Notes: generated by a model from the letters alone, not told the origin. Shown: positions 36,361-48,002, counted from the stretch's first letter. The stretch is DNA of 64,000 nt from Isoetes taiwanensis (GCA_021234155.1 JAJEKV010000010.1:13756538-13820537), one strand, 5' to 3'. Program-made: numbers and translations.

Positions 36361-36518
36361 TGGAGATAAATTCTTCCAATTCCCCCCTTCTTCCAACACC
36401 AGTTCCCACACTAGCTCATGGACTTGCTTGGCGGTCTCGGCTACAATTCAAAATTTACAAACAACAATGACGGCCAAACGACGCTTTACGTGTAAGAGTA
36501 GGTTTTAGAGTCACAAAG

Positions 36519-36600
36519 ATATCCTAGGTATATTCCAGCATACACCTAGGATATGCCAAAAGCCCGCATAAACAAGGGTTTGCCCCCCTAGGGGCAACCC
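36519..36600. repeat. Two adjacent hairpins
   Basis: The first is ATATCCTAGGT (36519-36529) with ACCTAGGATAT (36544-36554), an 11-bp perfect stem. The second is GGGTTTGCCCC (36576-36586) with GGGGCAACCC (36591-36600), a 10-bp stem with one bulged T. They mark the left side of a diverged copy of the 3.5-kb repeat. Confidence 0.85.
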
Positions 36601-37304
36601 AAAAACAACAACAAGACATCCAATGTAAACTTAAAATTGGCCAAATAAAATGTACCTGTAACAAAAATGTGCAATGCATTTGGAAAGCAATATGAAAATG
36701 TTAACTAAAAGAGAAAAGGTAGTTGTGGATGAGATGGCAGAAAGAAATTTGATAGCATGTCGAAACATATGAATAGATGCCCCAATATAAGTAACACTTA
36801 TCAAAACGGGAACGAGGTTGAGGTAAAGGTGGAGCCACGGGAGTGCAAACTCAAGAGGAAGGTCAAGAAGAAAAGCGAGATTGAAGGCAAATCAGATTCC
36901 GTAATGAGGAGGTTCACAAAGTGCGAGGAATGTGCATGAACAAGAATGGAAGAGCGAAGGTGGAGATTAAGAGTAAGCAAGGTAGGGTCAAGGTAGCAGA
37001 ATAGAAGTGGGCAGTAATGCAGCTAATTAACGACGGTTTGGGAAAATGGAAAGCAGGTCCTGAAAGTGGAATTTGCTCTCAAGATCCAAGTGAAGCCCCT
37101 GATAATACGCTAAGAGGGTAGAGTAAACAACTGTCAAATATCAAGCTCACTTTCATACGAAAAATATGTACAGTATAAAGTTAAAGCAAGTACCTAAAGC
37201 TCAAATGATGCATTTAAGCTCAAATGATGCATTTAAACTCAAATGATGTATGATGAGTATGCACACCAAGATGTAAACGCATAAACGATAAATTCAATAA
37301 CAAA
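36600..37304. repeat. Diverged partial copy of the 3.5-kb repeat
   Basis: 36,610-37,010 follows 20,500-20,960 in order: TGGCCAAATA, TGCAATGCA, AAAGCAATATG, AAAAGAGAAA, then CAAGAGGAAGGTCAAGA, with many changes and gaps. 37,205-37,250 has a triple CTCAAATGATG motif. No gene. Confidence 0.65.
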
Positions 37305-38061
37305 CCTAGGTGTGTCTTCTTGCTTTGTGCGGTCTTCTTACCGGGTGCTAGCTATTCATGACACACTGCCCCCTTCGACAAGTGGTCTCTACAGCCCGGG
37401 TTCTCGATGGCGCTTCGGTTTGGGCGTGGACATGGAGCTCACTTCCCCACCAAAGGTTAGGGTGCTTCTATGGCGTGGTGCAATCACAGATCGGTGAATG
37501 CCCTTGTGAGTCGATTTAGGCGGTGTGAGCCCTCTCCCTTTGTTATGGCCTTCATCGTGGAGACTGTGGAGCATTGTCCGGTTTATGCCCTCACTTGCCG
37601 CCCGGATTGGGTTAGGGCTCGCTTCAGGTGAGATTGACTAGCCAAGAGTTGCCGCCATGTGTATCCTCGGTGCTTGGTCAGCTTATGCGGCAAAGCCTTG
37701 CATCTATGCGTGTTTGGTTGGTGTGGCTGATTTGGAAGCGGGCGGCTTGTGGATCTTTCGGGGATTCAGCAGACTGCGGCCTCTGATTCCTCGACTCAGG
37801 TACAAGCTATTTCAAAGATTTCTGGTGTTCCCGGGAGTAGTAGAGCGGAAGTTTACCATTTGGCGGGACTTCTTGGGTGTTGTAGATGGTGATGGTCGGT
37901 TTGTACAGCAGTAGAGTTGCAGTTTTTCTGTGAGTTTGTTGTGGAGTGTCGAGGTATCGTTGTCTCTTTGGGGCAGTTCTCCTTCCTCCTCACTTGCTTT
38001 GTAACATTACCATTCTTTTAATATATTGATGACACGGTTCTTCAAAAAAAAAAAAAAAAAA
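37305..38061 (+). mobile_element. LINE 3' end (RT zinc-binding and RNase-H-like), degenerate
   Basis: Frames read SPGSRWRFGLG, PPKVRVLLWRGAITDR and VETVEHC, the zf-RVT region of plant L1 LINEs, and later GSSRAEVYH, reminiscent of an RNase-H tail. Stops and shifts are frequent. It ends TATTGATGACACGGTTCTTC plus an A run (38,044-38,061). The same last 20 bp and A run begin copy 1 at 19.86 kb. Confidence 0.7.
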
Positions 38062-41000
38062 TGTAAAATATAAAGAAGCATGCAATCCAAAAAATGAACC
38101 TAGATCACCTGATACGTAATGACAAAATTCAAATCCAAGTGGAAGTACAGATGCAGAAAATGGAATTCAGGATAGGCAAAATATGTGCAAATATAAAAGA
38201 GCAATAAACATAAAATAGTGGATAAAGATTTCCATGACCAAAATCAACACAAGAAAACGTATATTCTAAATACTCCAAATAAGAAATCACAAAAAAGCTA
38301 GATGAATGAGGCTTAACTCTCGAGAAGCATGATGTACATGCAAAAAAATCTCAATAGCCAGCTAAAAATCGACTCCCCGAGACAATTAGAATCAGGCAAG
38401 ACTAGCACAATGCACAAAATTAGAATGCGCTCAATACAATACCTCATGCACAACAACGCAGTATACTCCACATCTAGATAAAGATAAGCGTCAAAAATAA
38501 AAAATGATCCAATAGAAACCCATGTCAAAAATTGCAATGGAGTGCCAAATGCAATATTTGGCATATCCAGATAAAGCTAAATAGCAAATATGCAAATGAA
38601 GTATAACAATAGTGCCGAAAAACCTAAAAATGTAAAGAACAACTTCAAGAATGCGATGCCAAACTACAAGTGGCCAAATAGGACGTGTTTGCGACAAATA
38701 ACGCAATGCAACGCATTTTGAAAACAATATGGAAATGAGGAATAAAAGAGAAACGACCGTATTAAAAGAGATGTCATAAGGAAAATAAGACCATCTGGGC
38801 TTAGAGCCATGAGTAGATGCCGCGAATATGAATAGTACAATTAAAAACAAGGAGCAGAAGTACGTCGCAAAGACAAATCAAGAGGAAGGTCAAGATCGGA
38901 GGTTAAATTTGGATCACATCGTGGATCAAACAAAAATGAGGCTTAAGTCTGAAGAAAAGTAAGAGGGCGATGCACAAGCAGTTTTGGTCAAATGTGAGGC
39001 CGAAGTCAAGGTGAGGTTACAGCCAAGGGAAAGGAGAAAGTGAAGGTCAACAATGCTTGAGGTCTTGGTTGAGTGCCAAGAGGTGAGCCATATGATAGAA
39101 TGAGAAAAGAAAAGGACAAGTGAAACATAATGACTACGTAAAATGACGTATCAGTAGTAAAGCTAGCGCCATACAGATGGTCTGCAATAATAAAGCAAAA
39201 GAGATAATGGACATGTGAAATTAAATGACAACAACATGATTATATAAAGTGACATAGTGTAAGTAAAGCTAGGCATGGAAAGAGTAGCTGACTGCGAATA
39301 GAACAAAGTGGGGCGAACGTAAGTAAAGAATCACCCAAATACGTAAAATTAGTGTTGTATACGCAAGAAAAAATGTGTTGAGTCTGAAAAATGAAAAAAA
39401 CCCACCTAACAATATAACATGTCATCCACTGCCAAGAACATAGAACGCAACTTCGATAAGTTTCAATGTTACATGACGAAGGACAATCACCAACATAAGG
39501 CCAGATCTCAGAGCAATGTCTCCAAAAAGGACAACAAAGTAACGTGTTTTAAGCGCAAGCACACATACGAGAAAAAGGAATGCAAGCCAATGAAACAAAT
39601 GCAACAAGAAACCAACTTCGCACAAGGTCCCAAAATTATATAAGCAAAAAATACCTGCTGGAAATCATATGGATTCACTATTTAGACATGCCACAAAATC
39701 CCCAAACTATAAATCCTCAAGGTGATGAATGAAATGATCCAAGACATAGCATTCTAATGCTAGTTGAAAAATAGAACAAGCAAAAACAAATTGTGTGGAA
39801 TGTAACCTCAGACAATGTATCTTGTAAAGGCAACTGTAAAATATATCTACAGTATTTGTTAAAGAACCCTTGAATACATGGAAGTAAATAGGTTTGAGAC
39901 CCTGTTAATCAAGAAAGCTCCAAACTATATGAAACTCACTTTAGAAACATAGGACATATATCTCTACATAGTCTAGAATAGTGAATTCAAAACTTCAAGA
40001 TAAATAACCAATATCAATAGAGTAAAAAATGATCGAAAAAATTAGAAAGATACCCACATTCATGTATCTAGACAAAATTGAATAAGCCAACCAAAAGGAC
40101 TCGGTGAAAGAAAAGGTTCAAATGAATATTTACAAATGAATAAGTGTTAGTTAAGGAAATGATACTTGGTTATAGGTAGATATATGGCATGTTGATAGAC
40201 TAATGGTTAAGATAAGGAGCGGTAATGTATTGTTAGCGATACATAGAGATAAAGGCGGCTGCATGGCGAAAATGAACCCTTGGGAAGCAAGTTATTTTAG
40301 ATACAAGTGCATTGAAGAACACAGTGGCAAAACTACAATGGTGGAGTTTGAGGTTGCAAAGGTTCCATCCCTAAGTTAATGGCAATAGACCAAAGGAAGT
40401 AGTGTTAGTGAAAACATTGAACAAAGCCAACCAAATGAAGTAACATATCACCTCGAGCTCATTTTCTAACTAGAAGATGAAAAAATATAAGACCTCTAAG
40501 AAAAGACAGATGAGTCTATATAAGAAGAATAGAGTGCTCAGATCACAATATAAGTCCCAAAATAAAAATGCCATTGATCTAGCAACAACATTTTATCTCC
40601 TACATGCATAATGATGGTCCACCATAATAATGCACAACAAAATCATACAAATCAATTTTTGAAGCATGACAATATTTGCCATGCAACAAGGAAGGAAATG
40701 CCCAAGAAAATACAACAATTTAACTCCAAAAAATGAAAAAAAAAATAACAATATTAGGGATTGAGGAGATCGAAGTTTAAAGTCGAGGTTGAGGTCAAAG
40801 TCATAGCCAAAATGGATAAAGAGGGCAAAACAAATGACTGGGTTAAAAACAATGACTCATTGAATTGGCAGAGGGTCAAGCTTGTTCTAATATGAGAGGA
40901 TCAAAACATAAGTTGGCAAGAGGAGCCCAAATAAAGCTATCTAGGATAAAAGGATAAAAATATAAGATGAGGCGAGATGAGGCCTAGAAGATAAGAAAAT

Positions 41001-41544
41001 ACGTGAAGTTAAACATAACCAACTAAAGTCAATCCATTGACAAGATATGGTTTGAAAACCCCATCCATAAGGTGACAAACCTATACCTTAACAACAACAC
41101 TATATATTTTTACGTTTGTTAATATGTAAAATTGAATTCTTATAAATGTATAAAATGGAAAAAGGGCAACTAAACTTGTCTGTGCAAAATTCGAACAGCA
41201 GAAGGGAGCGCAGAGCTCACCTGGAAAAAGCGAAGCAGCATGCATGGCCAGATTAAGAACAGTTAAAATTGATGGAGTATGCCGAGATGAGATGATTTGT
41301 CAGAGTAAGCTGAGTTGCCCAAGTCTCTATGAAGTGATTCTATTCTGATGAATCTGCCCTGCATGCAACTAAATAACACAAAGAGAGATACCAGAGCCGC
41401 CTTCAAACCGTTGGTGTCACTGTGAGGAATTCAACCGTCTATTATCTGTGCAAAATACGAAAAGCAATCGAGTGATTCCATCCGAAAAAGCAATCTGGAC
41501 CAGAGATGCATGCGAGAAACGCTACTCTTCAATTGATATGCATA
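38025..41544 (+). repeat. 3.5-kb direct repeat, copy 2
   Basis: Near-identical to 19,857-23,350. Here the repeat is preceded by the LINE tail in its full context and continues past 41,544 into related repeat sequence that copy 1 lacks. That makes copy 2 closer to the parental arrangement. No coding region is seen. Confidence 0.9.
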
Positions 41545-41955
41545 AATCAGCCAGCATGCACGAGGCAATTGTGCTAAGAAAGAATGTATGACGCCTGCAA
41601 AATGCGTAGAAAACTGGCAAAGCAAGAGGAATGCCTGAGCTACTCAAGTCTCTATGAATTAATTCGATTCTGACGAATCCGCCCTGCATGCAACAAAATA
41701 CCACAAAGAAAGATACCAGGGCTGCCTTCAAACCGTTGTTGTCCCTGTGAGAAAATCAACGATCTGCTATCTCAGTTTGTGAATCCTCCTCATAGCATGC
41801 AAAGCAAAAATTTACTTTCAAGAAACCATGCAGAAGAGCAAGCGAAAAGGAAAGGAAAAAGGAAGAGCAATCTAAAAGGGAAGAAAAGAGGAAGAGCGAT
41901 CTAAAAAGGAAGAAAAGAGGAAGAGCAATCTCAAAGGGAAGAATAGAGGATGGAT
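41309..41955. repeat. 324-bp tandem duplication and purine-rich triplet
   Basis: 41,309-41,445 and 41,633-41,770 share CAAGTCTCTATGAA, CCTGCATGCAAC, GATACCAG and CTTCAAACCGTTG at a 324-bp offset. Then three 29-30 bp purine-rich units (GGAAGAGCAATCTAAAAGG type) start at 41,861, 41,890 and 41,919. Confidence 0.8.
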
Positions 41956-42036
41956 AGAGCCAAGGGAAGCAATGGGCAAGGAAGAGACGCTGCTGTGAGA
42001 AGACGTCAATAACCAACTACAAGAATGAATAGTGCG

Positions 42037-42086
42037 TATATAGCTGCTCGTCCCTTCCCAGAATGCCGATCCGATGGCTCGGATCG
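42037..42086 (+). promoter_or_regulatory. TATA-like box plus leader hairpin (copy B)
   Basis: TATATAG (42037-42043) is followed by CTCGTCCC, the leader AGAATG (about 42,060-42,065) and a perfect hairpin, CGATCCGA, loop TGGC, TCGGATCG (42067-42086). The arrangement resembles a transposon promoter with a structured transcript start. It abuts the truncated end of the reverse-transcriptase gene. Confidence 0.6.
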
Positions 42087-42087
42087 A

Positions 42088-43487
42088 TGCCTATTTCATT
42101 GTCCATTTGTATGTAACAATTGGTTAATAACCAAGCATTTATATTTTTAAAGCCGGCTCTTGTAATAAGCCTCCAGCTTTTGTACTCTTTGTCCGTGCTT
42201 GACTTAACCCATTTAATGCAGATTGTACCGTTCTTGTTTTTTACAAGTAGATCAAATAATGTTTTTTTCCTCCATCATTATTCCCAGATCATGTCAGCTA
42301 TATCATTGCTGACCTCAATCATTCCTTCATCACCATATATTGGTATGTTTTCATAACACTTCATAATATCTACTAAAGACATTATGAATCCTATTGGGCA
42401 GATTAAGTGTCACATCATATGTTGAATTAACTATCCAACATGCATTAACTTTTCTGGGATTCCAGAATATATATTTTGCAATCATCTTGTAGCAGACATT
42501 TGGCCAAGTTTCAATGAAGTTATTGAGAATACCTGTAATGACTGCTGCCACATCCGTACATAACGTGTTGTGGGCATTTGTAAGCCACCTGTATTCCCCT
42601 TTATGGGCTTTGAATGTAGCCATTAAGTAGGGCAAACTCATTTGCGCATCATGCATATCTCCAATGTAACCTTTGATCTCCTCGACACACCTAGTCTTGA
42701 CGTGTTTGGAGGATACTGAACATTTTTCAAAATCTTGGCTTTCTAATCTGCTTTTAGCCATCTCTATGATATGCAAAGGGCAAATAAATGCTGCATTATT
42801 ATTAGCCTTATCTAATCCAGCCACATATAAATTTTTGTTAAGCCATTTGACATTTTTCATAACTTCCTGATCCTGCCAGAGAAACCTCCTGGGAATTAGA
42901 GTGCTTTTTAAGTATATCACTTTCGCATATGTCAATTTTTTCAGCATGAAAGAAATGTCCTGAATATCTTCTTCTGTTAAGTCAAGTAGGTCATACTTAT
43001 GCACTGAAAAGAATTCTTGACATAACTTTGCAAACTCTTCATTGAGTTCTTGAACGCTAAGTGGCTAATCTGGAATGTGATTTAGTCCGCATTCAAATGC
43101 CTTCTTGAGCTTATGGCAGTGGATAATATTTAAGTCTGTCCTTACATGGCCAATGCTGGGGTCTACAAATTTGCTCAAGTTAGAATTATTACATGGACAC
43201 CTGTTTGTAGAAGAATCAGCAAAGATATTAAATGGTTTGTAAACCATATCCCTAATTCGCTCTGTATATTTCCAAGCAAATATAGTATTGTCAATGATTT
43301 CTACACCTCTGTCCTGGAATATTTCCCAAAAAAAAGTTTGGAAAACCTGTCTGATGTTAAATTTATCCAATGCTTTGGATATGAATTTCATATGTACTAT
43401 TTTGTTGTTATCATCCTTACCCGAACTATGAAGGTGTTTGTTCTTATTGATGTCCTTGACAATAGTTCTGATCTTCATCTTCTCAAA
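42088..43487 (-). pseudogene. Penelope-like (Naiad/Chlamys-type) reverse transcriptase, 5' half
   Basis: The minus-strand exon starts after GACTGTAG at 43,487. It encodes a CPC motif and GHVRTDLNIIHCHKLKKAFECG, then WLNKNLYVAGLDKANNNAAF and FICPLHI, LPYLMATFKAHKGEYRWL, and ITGILNN; this order matches the palm-proximal region of Penelope-like RTs. An in-frame TAG at 43,067-43,065 interrupts it and the frame then continues unchanged. Near 42,376 a frame change leads into LVDIMKCYENIPIYGDEG, RT motif A with its catalytic Asp (codon 42,370-42,368), and further down WLLTNCYIQMDNEI, the region before motif B. The sequence is then cut by an unrelated repeat at about 42,087; motifs B and C (YxDD) are missing. 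Assignment is from remembered family motifs. Confidence 0.65.
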
Positions 43488-43917
43488 CTACAGTCATTTT
43501 TTTTAATTGATTATCTTTTACTATAATTGTAACAAAGTACAATAATATATACAAGTTTCTATTATGTACCCATGAATCAGCAAATTGCTAAAATGCATAT
43601 ATATTTACATTTTTTTTTAGCTTTAACAGCCAATGTGATCGATAACAGTACCACTTAAAATTCAGCAAATGTCGTTAGGACATGTATCATGGAGAAAATT
43701 CAAATATAACCTCATAAAAAATATATATTGCCATATTATTTCATGGCAGTAACTTCAAAAAATGCCCAATGGCTAATGTATCAAGGGTTTTTTTAATGAA
43801 AAAACAGACCCAGAAGGTAAAACTCTATGGAAATATCCCTTTGGGCTGTAAAAATATTTGAAATTCAGAATCATACAGATTCTTCCACATAATCCAGTTT
43901 TTTCTGAGTTGTATTGT
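43488..43917 (-). other. AT-rich intron-like sequence of the RT gene
   Basis: It sits between the RT exon (acceptor GACTGTAG) and the inserted LINE. No coding signature; it fits the remainder of an intron into which the LINE jumped. Confidence 0.45.
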
Positions 43918-45029
43918 CATTAAGAATAGAATAGAATAGAATATGATTTTATCGTCCCCTGAGACCAACCGCCTATGGGACCCAAGTACAAAGAGAGAGA
44001 GCAAAAAGCGACACTACCGTGATTAAAAAAACCCCCGCCTGGCGTGGCTTTTGGGGAAAACCTTAGTAGCAATAAGGATGCTGATATCTCGCATTATATA
44101 TACATAATCACAAGTACAGCTGAGGTTAATGCCTGGACAGGGGGCATAACCGAGTCCGGCGTGATCCATTACCTCCCCGAGGTATCCATCCCAACAAGCC
44201 TACGAGGCCGTGGTCAAGAGCTCATGCAAGGCCCGATGGGGCACAACTAACCGAGCATACCGAGTCCTGATATGCTCGTGCGGACAAAGCCCGAGGGCGG
44301 ACTTTCATCCTCAATGGCTCGCTGACGACCGATGGACTCCCGGTCCTCACGCTGCCCCGAATCCATCTCCCCGCCCCCACGCGGAGGTGGTGTGCACTGT
44401 GCGATCGGAAGCAATCACCCCGCTGGCTTTTCATGGGTAGATGGGTACGCAGGTAGTGGTGTGGGCCCTTGTGAGCATGGGATTAACCTCGCCGTCGATA
44501 ATTTTGCCACCTTGACATGTGGACAGGGCTCTCAGATCCCAAAGCTTGGCCATGAAGCAAGCATCCAGCATCGCTTCAAGGCAGCGCTCCTTCTGGTATG
44601 CACCGGTCCACATCCGTGGTGCCTCGCACATTCCATAGCGAACCACCGGGCTTGCTTTGTCTTTCCAAAGCCAGCTTTGAGTCGCCATGGGCCCATCGCC
44701 ACCGCCAAAGCAAGGTTGGGCAGCCGGGCTTCATCCATAGCCACCACCTTCTAGAAGTAAATAATGTGACGCTCGGTAGCCCCTCTCAGAATGGAAGGAA
44801 GCCTCGCCTCTTGGAGCAAGATCTCGATATGGGACTGTGGATTTCACTCCCGCTGCCCTGCCAAGAAAGCTTCAGACCTGCTCTAGATCGCTCCAAGTGG
44901 TGAGGGATATCACCGCCCCCACACTTCGGCCCCATAGAGGAGGACCGGTTCAACCAAGGCCCTGAACAAGTGTGCCTGGTGACCCCATGCATACAGCTCT
45001 GCCTTGTGACTGTTGTTTTGCATTGCATA
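43918..45029 (-). mobile_element. 5'-truncated LINE inserted in the RT gene
   Basis: The minus strand begins with ATGCAATGCAAAACAACAGTC and reads CKTTVTRQSCMHG and WLNRSSSMGPKCGGG in shifted frames, matching the RT C-terminal region of the LINE at 52.36-52.48 kb. It ends GACGATAAAATCAT plus a pentanucleotide tail, (ATTCT)4 (43,918-43,940), instead of poly(A). The last 60 bp match the 3' end of the 48.3-53.46 kb LINE (GTCCCATAGG, CTCAG, GGACGATAAAA). It is about 1.1 kb and carries many stops. Confidence 0.85.
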
Positions 45030-46705
45030 TTACATGATTTCCTCCTTTAGTAATGCTAAACTCATCCAAGTCTTTTGTGAGAGGTGTACCACTTTGAGAT
45101 GCATTACTTATAGTTCTAGGATCAATAGTAATCCTAGGTGGTAACCTTGGAGTAATAAAGTTTGTGTGCTTGGGCTTATTGCTACTATTGGTATATGATC
45201 TTTGCCATCCTGAGAATTTGTTGGCTGAGATACATCTTTAGAAAGGATACTGGCCTGATCATTTTTTCTGCCACATCTGCCATTTTATTATTCCAAAATT
45301 TTGCCTTCAAACTAATATCAGGGTTACTTGCATATGCAATTGTCATATCAAACAAGCCCAGGGCTCGAATCCCTCCTAATCCAATAAAGTTTCTTATCCG
45401 CTGAGATTTTATTCCTGTCTCTGCATTTATACTTGTATTTGACTCTTTGATTGAATAAAGTCTGACGTCCTTCAACAAAAAAAAAAAAAAAATTGTCATA
45501 TCAAACATATTTCTCCTTACTTCAAGGTAAGATATGTAAGCAATTACAACAGATTTCATTACCTTGTTGAGCCATTTGGAGATGATAACCATACGTAGCA
45601 TAGGTGTGGCACCAGGATAAAGCTGCTCCATGTGGTTGATAATAAACCAAATTCCTTGATCAAACCAAATGATCCCACAATTGCACTTGTCATCCTTTTT
45701 TTGGGAATTGAATTTGACTTTTTCACAATGACACTTGAAGTAAGGACAGTGTGTTCTCCAAATACGTTGCAAGTGATAGTCATTTCTTTCAATATTTGTA
45801 AAAGCCATGTGCCCTTTTTGGCCAATTTCAACAGGTGTATTTTTGATGCAATGCTGCTCGAAAAAAACCATCTTAAATGGCAGATCTGCATTCAAGATAT
45901 CAAATGTCTTATCAAGCTTATAGGCTGCAAATTTGGCATCACATATCTCATCATTAGAGATACCAGCAAGAGCAATCCATGTCTCAATATCAATAAGGGC
46001 AATAGCACCAAGATTTTGACTCTTCCAAATAGCATGTTCATGTACTGCAGCATAACATTCAACAGTTTGTTCAATGATGATTGGGAAGCATGTGGAATTT
46101 GATAGGGTTAATTCCGGTACCCCGTCTTCAATATTTGCATTATAAGTATGAACGTGTGTATTTTGAACATCCCTTTTACCATTAATAGTAGACAGATCTT
46201 CTTCTGTCAAATCTGTATCAGCAAATAGGCAATCACTCATGTCACCGGTGACTTTTAACTCCTGTGGCTTATAATTGTCATCAATTTTCTCAAAAGTAGG
46301 AGGTATAATATTATTGGTTCTTCTAAAGCCATAATACCTAACACAAAGTTGTGTGCAACTTCATCCTCAAGGCATGTTCTATAGTATATAGTACTGCTCA
46401 TGCCATTATAAATGGCAGTAAGGATTTCCTTGCATTTATACAAAGTCAAAGTTGACTTTCTTCATATGTTGAAAAACTTTAAACCATCCACTAAACCCCA
46501 AATAGGAAACTGTAGATAAACTTTTATCCAAAAGATTTACCTCCTTGAAGGTGATAAAAGAGTGGATATCCTTGTTCTTAATGCAACCAAGTAAGGTTTG
46601 TACTGCAAAATTTGAGCTAAATATACCACATTTGTCATATTCCAGCTTACTTAGCTCCTTGATCCAATTGTTGTATATATCATTATCATCCACTAGATGT
46701 GCATC
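45030..46705 (-). pseudogene. N-terminal part of the Penelope-like gene, unrecognised domain
   Basis: The exon starts after CCTGTAG at 46,705 (DAHLVDDNDIYNNWIKELSK). Open frames continue with at least two shifts (near 46,440 and 46,330) into a 351-codon ORF at 46,240-45,185. That ORF has a Cys/His cluster (HCPYFKCHCEK, then CNCG) and a hydrophobic stretch. After another shift near 45,220 it runs TPRLPPRITIDPRTISNAS up to the LINE junction. I do not recognise the domain. Its strand, splice site and position directly upstream of the RT exon suggest one gene. 51 codons of the 351-codon ORF come from a retroposon insertion (45,338-45,507). Confidence 0.5.
45338..45507 (+). mobile_element. Short tRNA-related retroposon with 17-bp target duplication
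   Basis: The direct repeat AATTGTCATATCAAACA occurs at 45338-45354 and 45491-45507. The insert (45355-45490, 136 bp) begins with AGGG CTCGAAT CCCT, a T-arm/B-box, and ends with CTTCAAC plus a long A run. It therefore looks like a 5'-truncated tRNA-derived SINE. Insert plus one repeat is 153 bp, 51 codons, and its minus strand is open, so the host reading frame survives. The duplicated target is visible as FDMTI twice in the encoded protein. Confidence 0.92.
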
Positions 46706-47040
46706 CTACAGGATAAAATATCACGTTAGTTAATAGAATATTCTATTGTACCTGATTGAAATATCATTAAAAACAAGGTTATTAGTAGAACTAATAAACT
46801 AGAATATGAAAAAAAAAACTTTATACCAGATCTGGAAACCTAATATCTTAACCATTTAAAACTTTGCAAGGATATAATTAGTTACAATTAGCAGCCCTTA
46901 TTATACACAGGTACTTATAAGACTCGGCCTTGATTCAATGATACAAAAACAATGCTATATCTTGCTTCTTCCCTAGTTTATGCTCGGACATGAAACCCTA
47001 GGCGCTCTGAAAGCCGGTCACACATTTTCAATTATAACTG
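46706..47040. other. AT-rich intron-like sequence
   Basis: Upstream of the 46,705 exon on the minus strand. No gene or motif beyond that acceptor. Confidence 0.4.
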
Positions 47041-47900
47041 GAGATCTGGAAGTCCGTTTCAGCCGAAATCTATTGCGTTGGAAAGCCATCTCAGAGATCT
47101 TTCTGTCGGTATGTGATTTGCATATGTTTCACTGATTATTTTACATCAGAAACACAGATTTTCGGGCTGCAAATTGGGGTCCCAACAAACCCTGAAGTGC
47201 TGGTGGTGCTGCCCAAACACTTTTGATCATATCCGAGATCAAGAACTCCGCTTCTCGCTGAAATTTATTGCGCTTGGAAAGTCATCTCCCAGATTTCTTC
47301 CTATTGGTATGTAATTTGTATATGTTTTCAATAATTTTTCCTCTGGAAAACTCGAATTTTCTGGCTGCAAATCGAGGGCTTAAAAACCCTCAAGTGCTCG
47401 TGGTATTGTCCACATATTTCTTATCGTATTTGGCAGATTTTAACCCGCTTCAGCTGAAATTTGTTTCGTTGGAAAGCTCCTTCAGTGATCTTTCTGAAGG
47501 TATGTGATTTGCATGTCTTTGAATGGTGTTTCCATAGCAAAACACAGATTTACAGCCTGCACCACCCACTTTGTGGTTCATATTACATTTTTGTTCATAT
47601 CTCTTTCTCTCGTGGACTCGGTTTCATGAAATTTATATCTTTGGAAAGCTCTCTCAGAGTTCTTTTCAAAGATATTTTATGTTGCTAATGTTTAGACAGG
47701 ATTTCAGAGCAAAAAAGAACAGATTTTCAGTGCTGGCTTTAGGGTTTCCATTGTCTCGATTTTTTCAGCACTATATACTTTTCTTCATATCTATTGATTT
47801 GGCGGCTCGCTTTGGGAGCAATGCATATCATTGGAATTCTTGTTCGCGGATGATTATAAAGACATATGGTTTGTACACATTTGCTCAAGATCCGAGAGGA
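47040..47900. repeat. Five degenerate tandem units, about 190 bp
   Basis: The anchor TTGGAAAG (TTGGAATT in the last) lies at 47078, 47274, 47469, 47641 and 47831. Around it recur GAAATTTATTGCG upstream and TCTTTCTG, GGTATGTGATTTGCAT and ACACAGATTTTC downstream. Spacing is 196, 195, 172 and 190 bp. It resembles non-coding arrays inside plant retrotransposons; no protein is inferred. Confidence 0.85.
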
Positions 47901-48002
47901 GAAAACAACAAGTTTTTTGCAACCCGATTTTAAGACGGATTCAGAGGGTGTGATACCATCCAATCACCTTGGCTTAAAGCATTTACATGTTGGAGCCTTG
48001 CA

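Noticed and set aside
19857-41544. The two 3.5-kb copies as LTRs of one giant retrotransposon
   Set aside because: They lack TG...CA ends, a primer-binding site and a polypurine tract, begin with a LINE poly(A) tail, and enclose a CACTA terminus and host gene pieces.
45185-45340. C-terminal end of the 351-codon ORF as the true end of the protein
   Set aside because: Another frame stays open to the LINE junction, so a frameshift, not a natural stop, ends it here.
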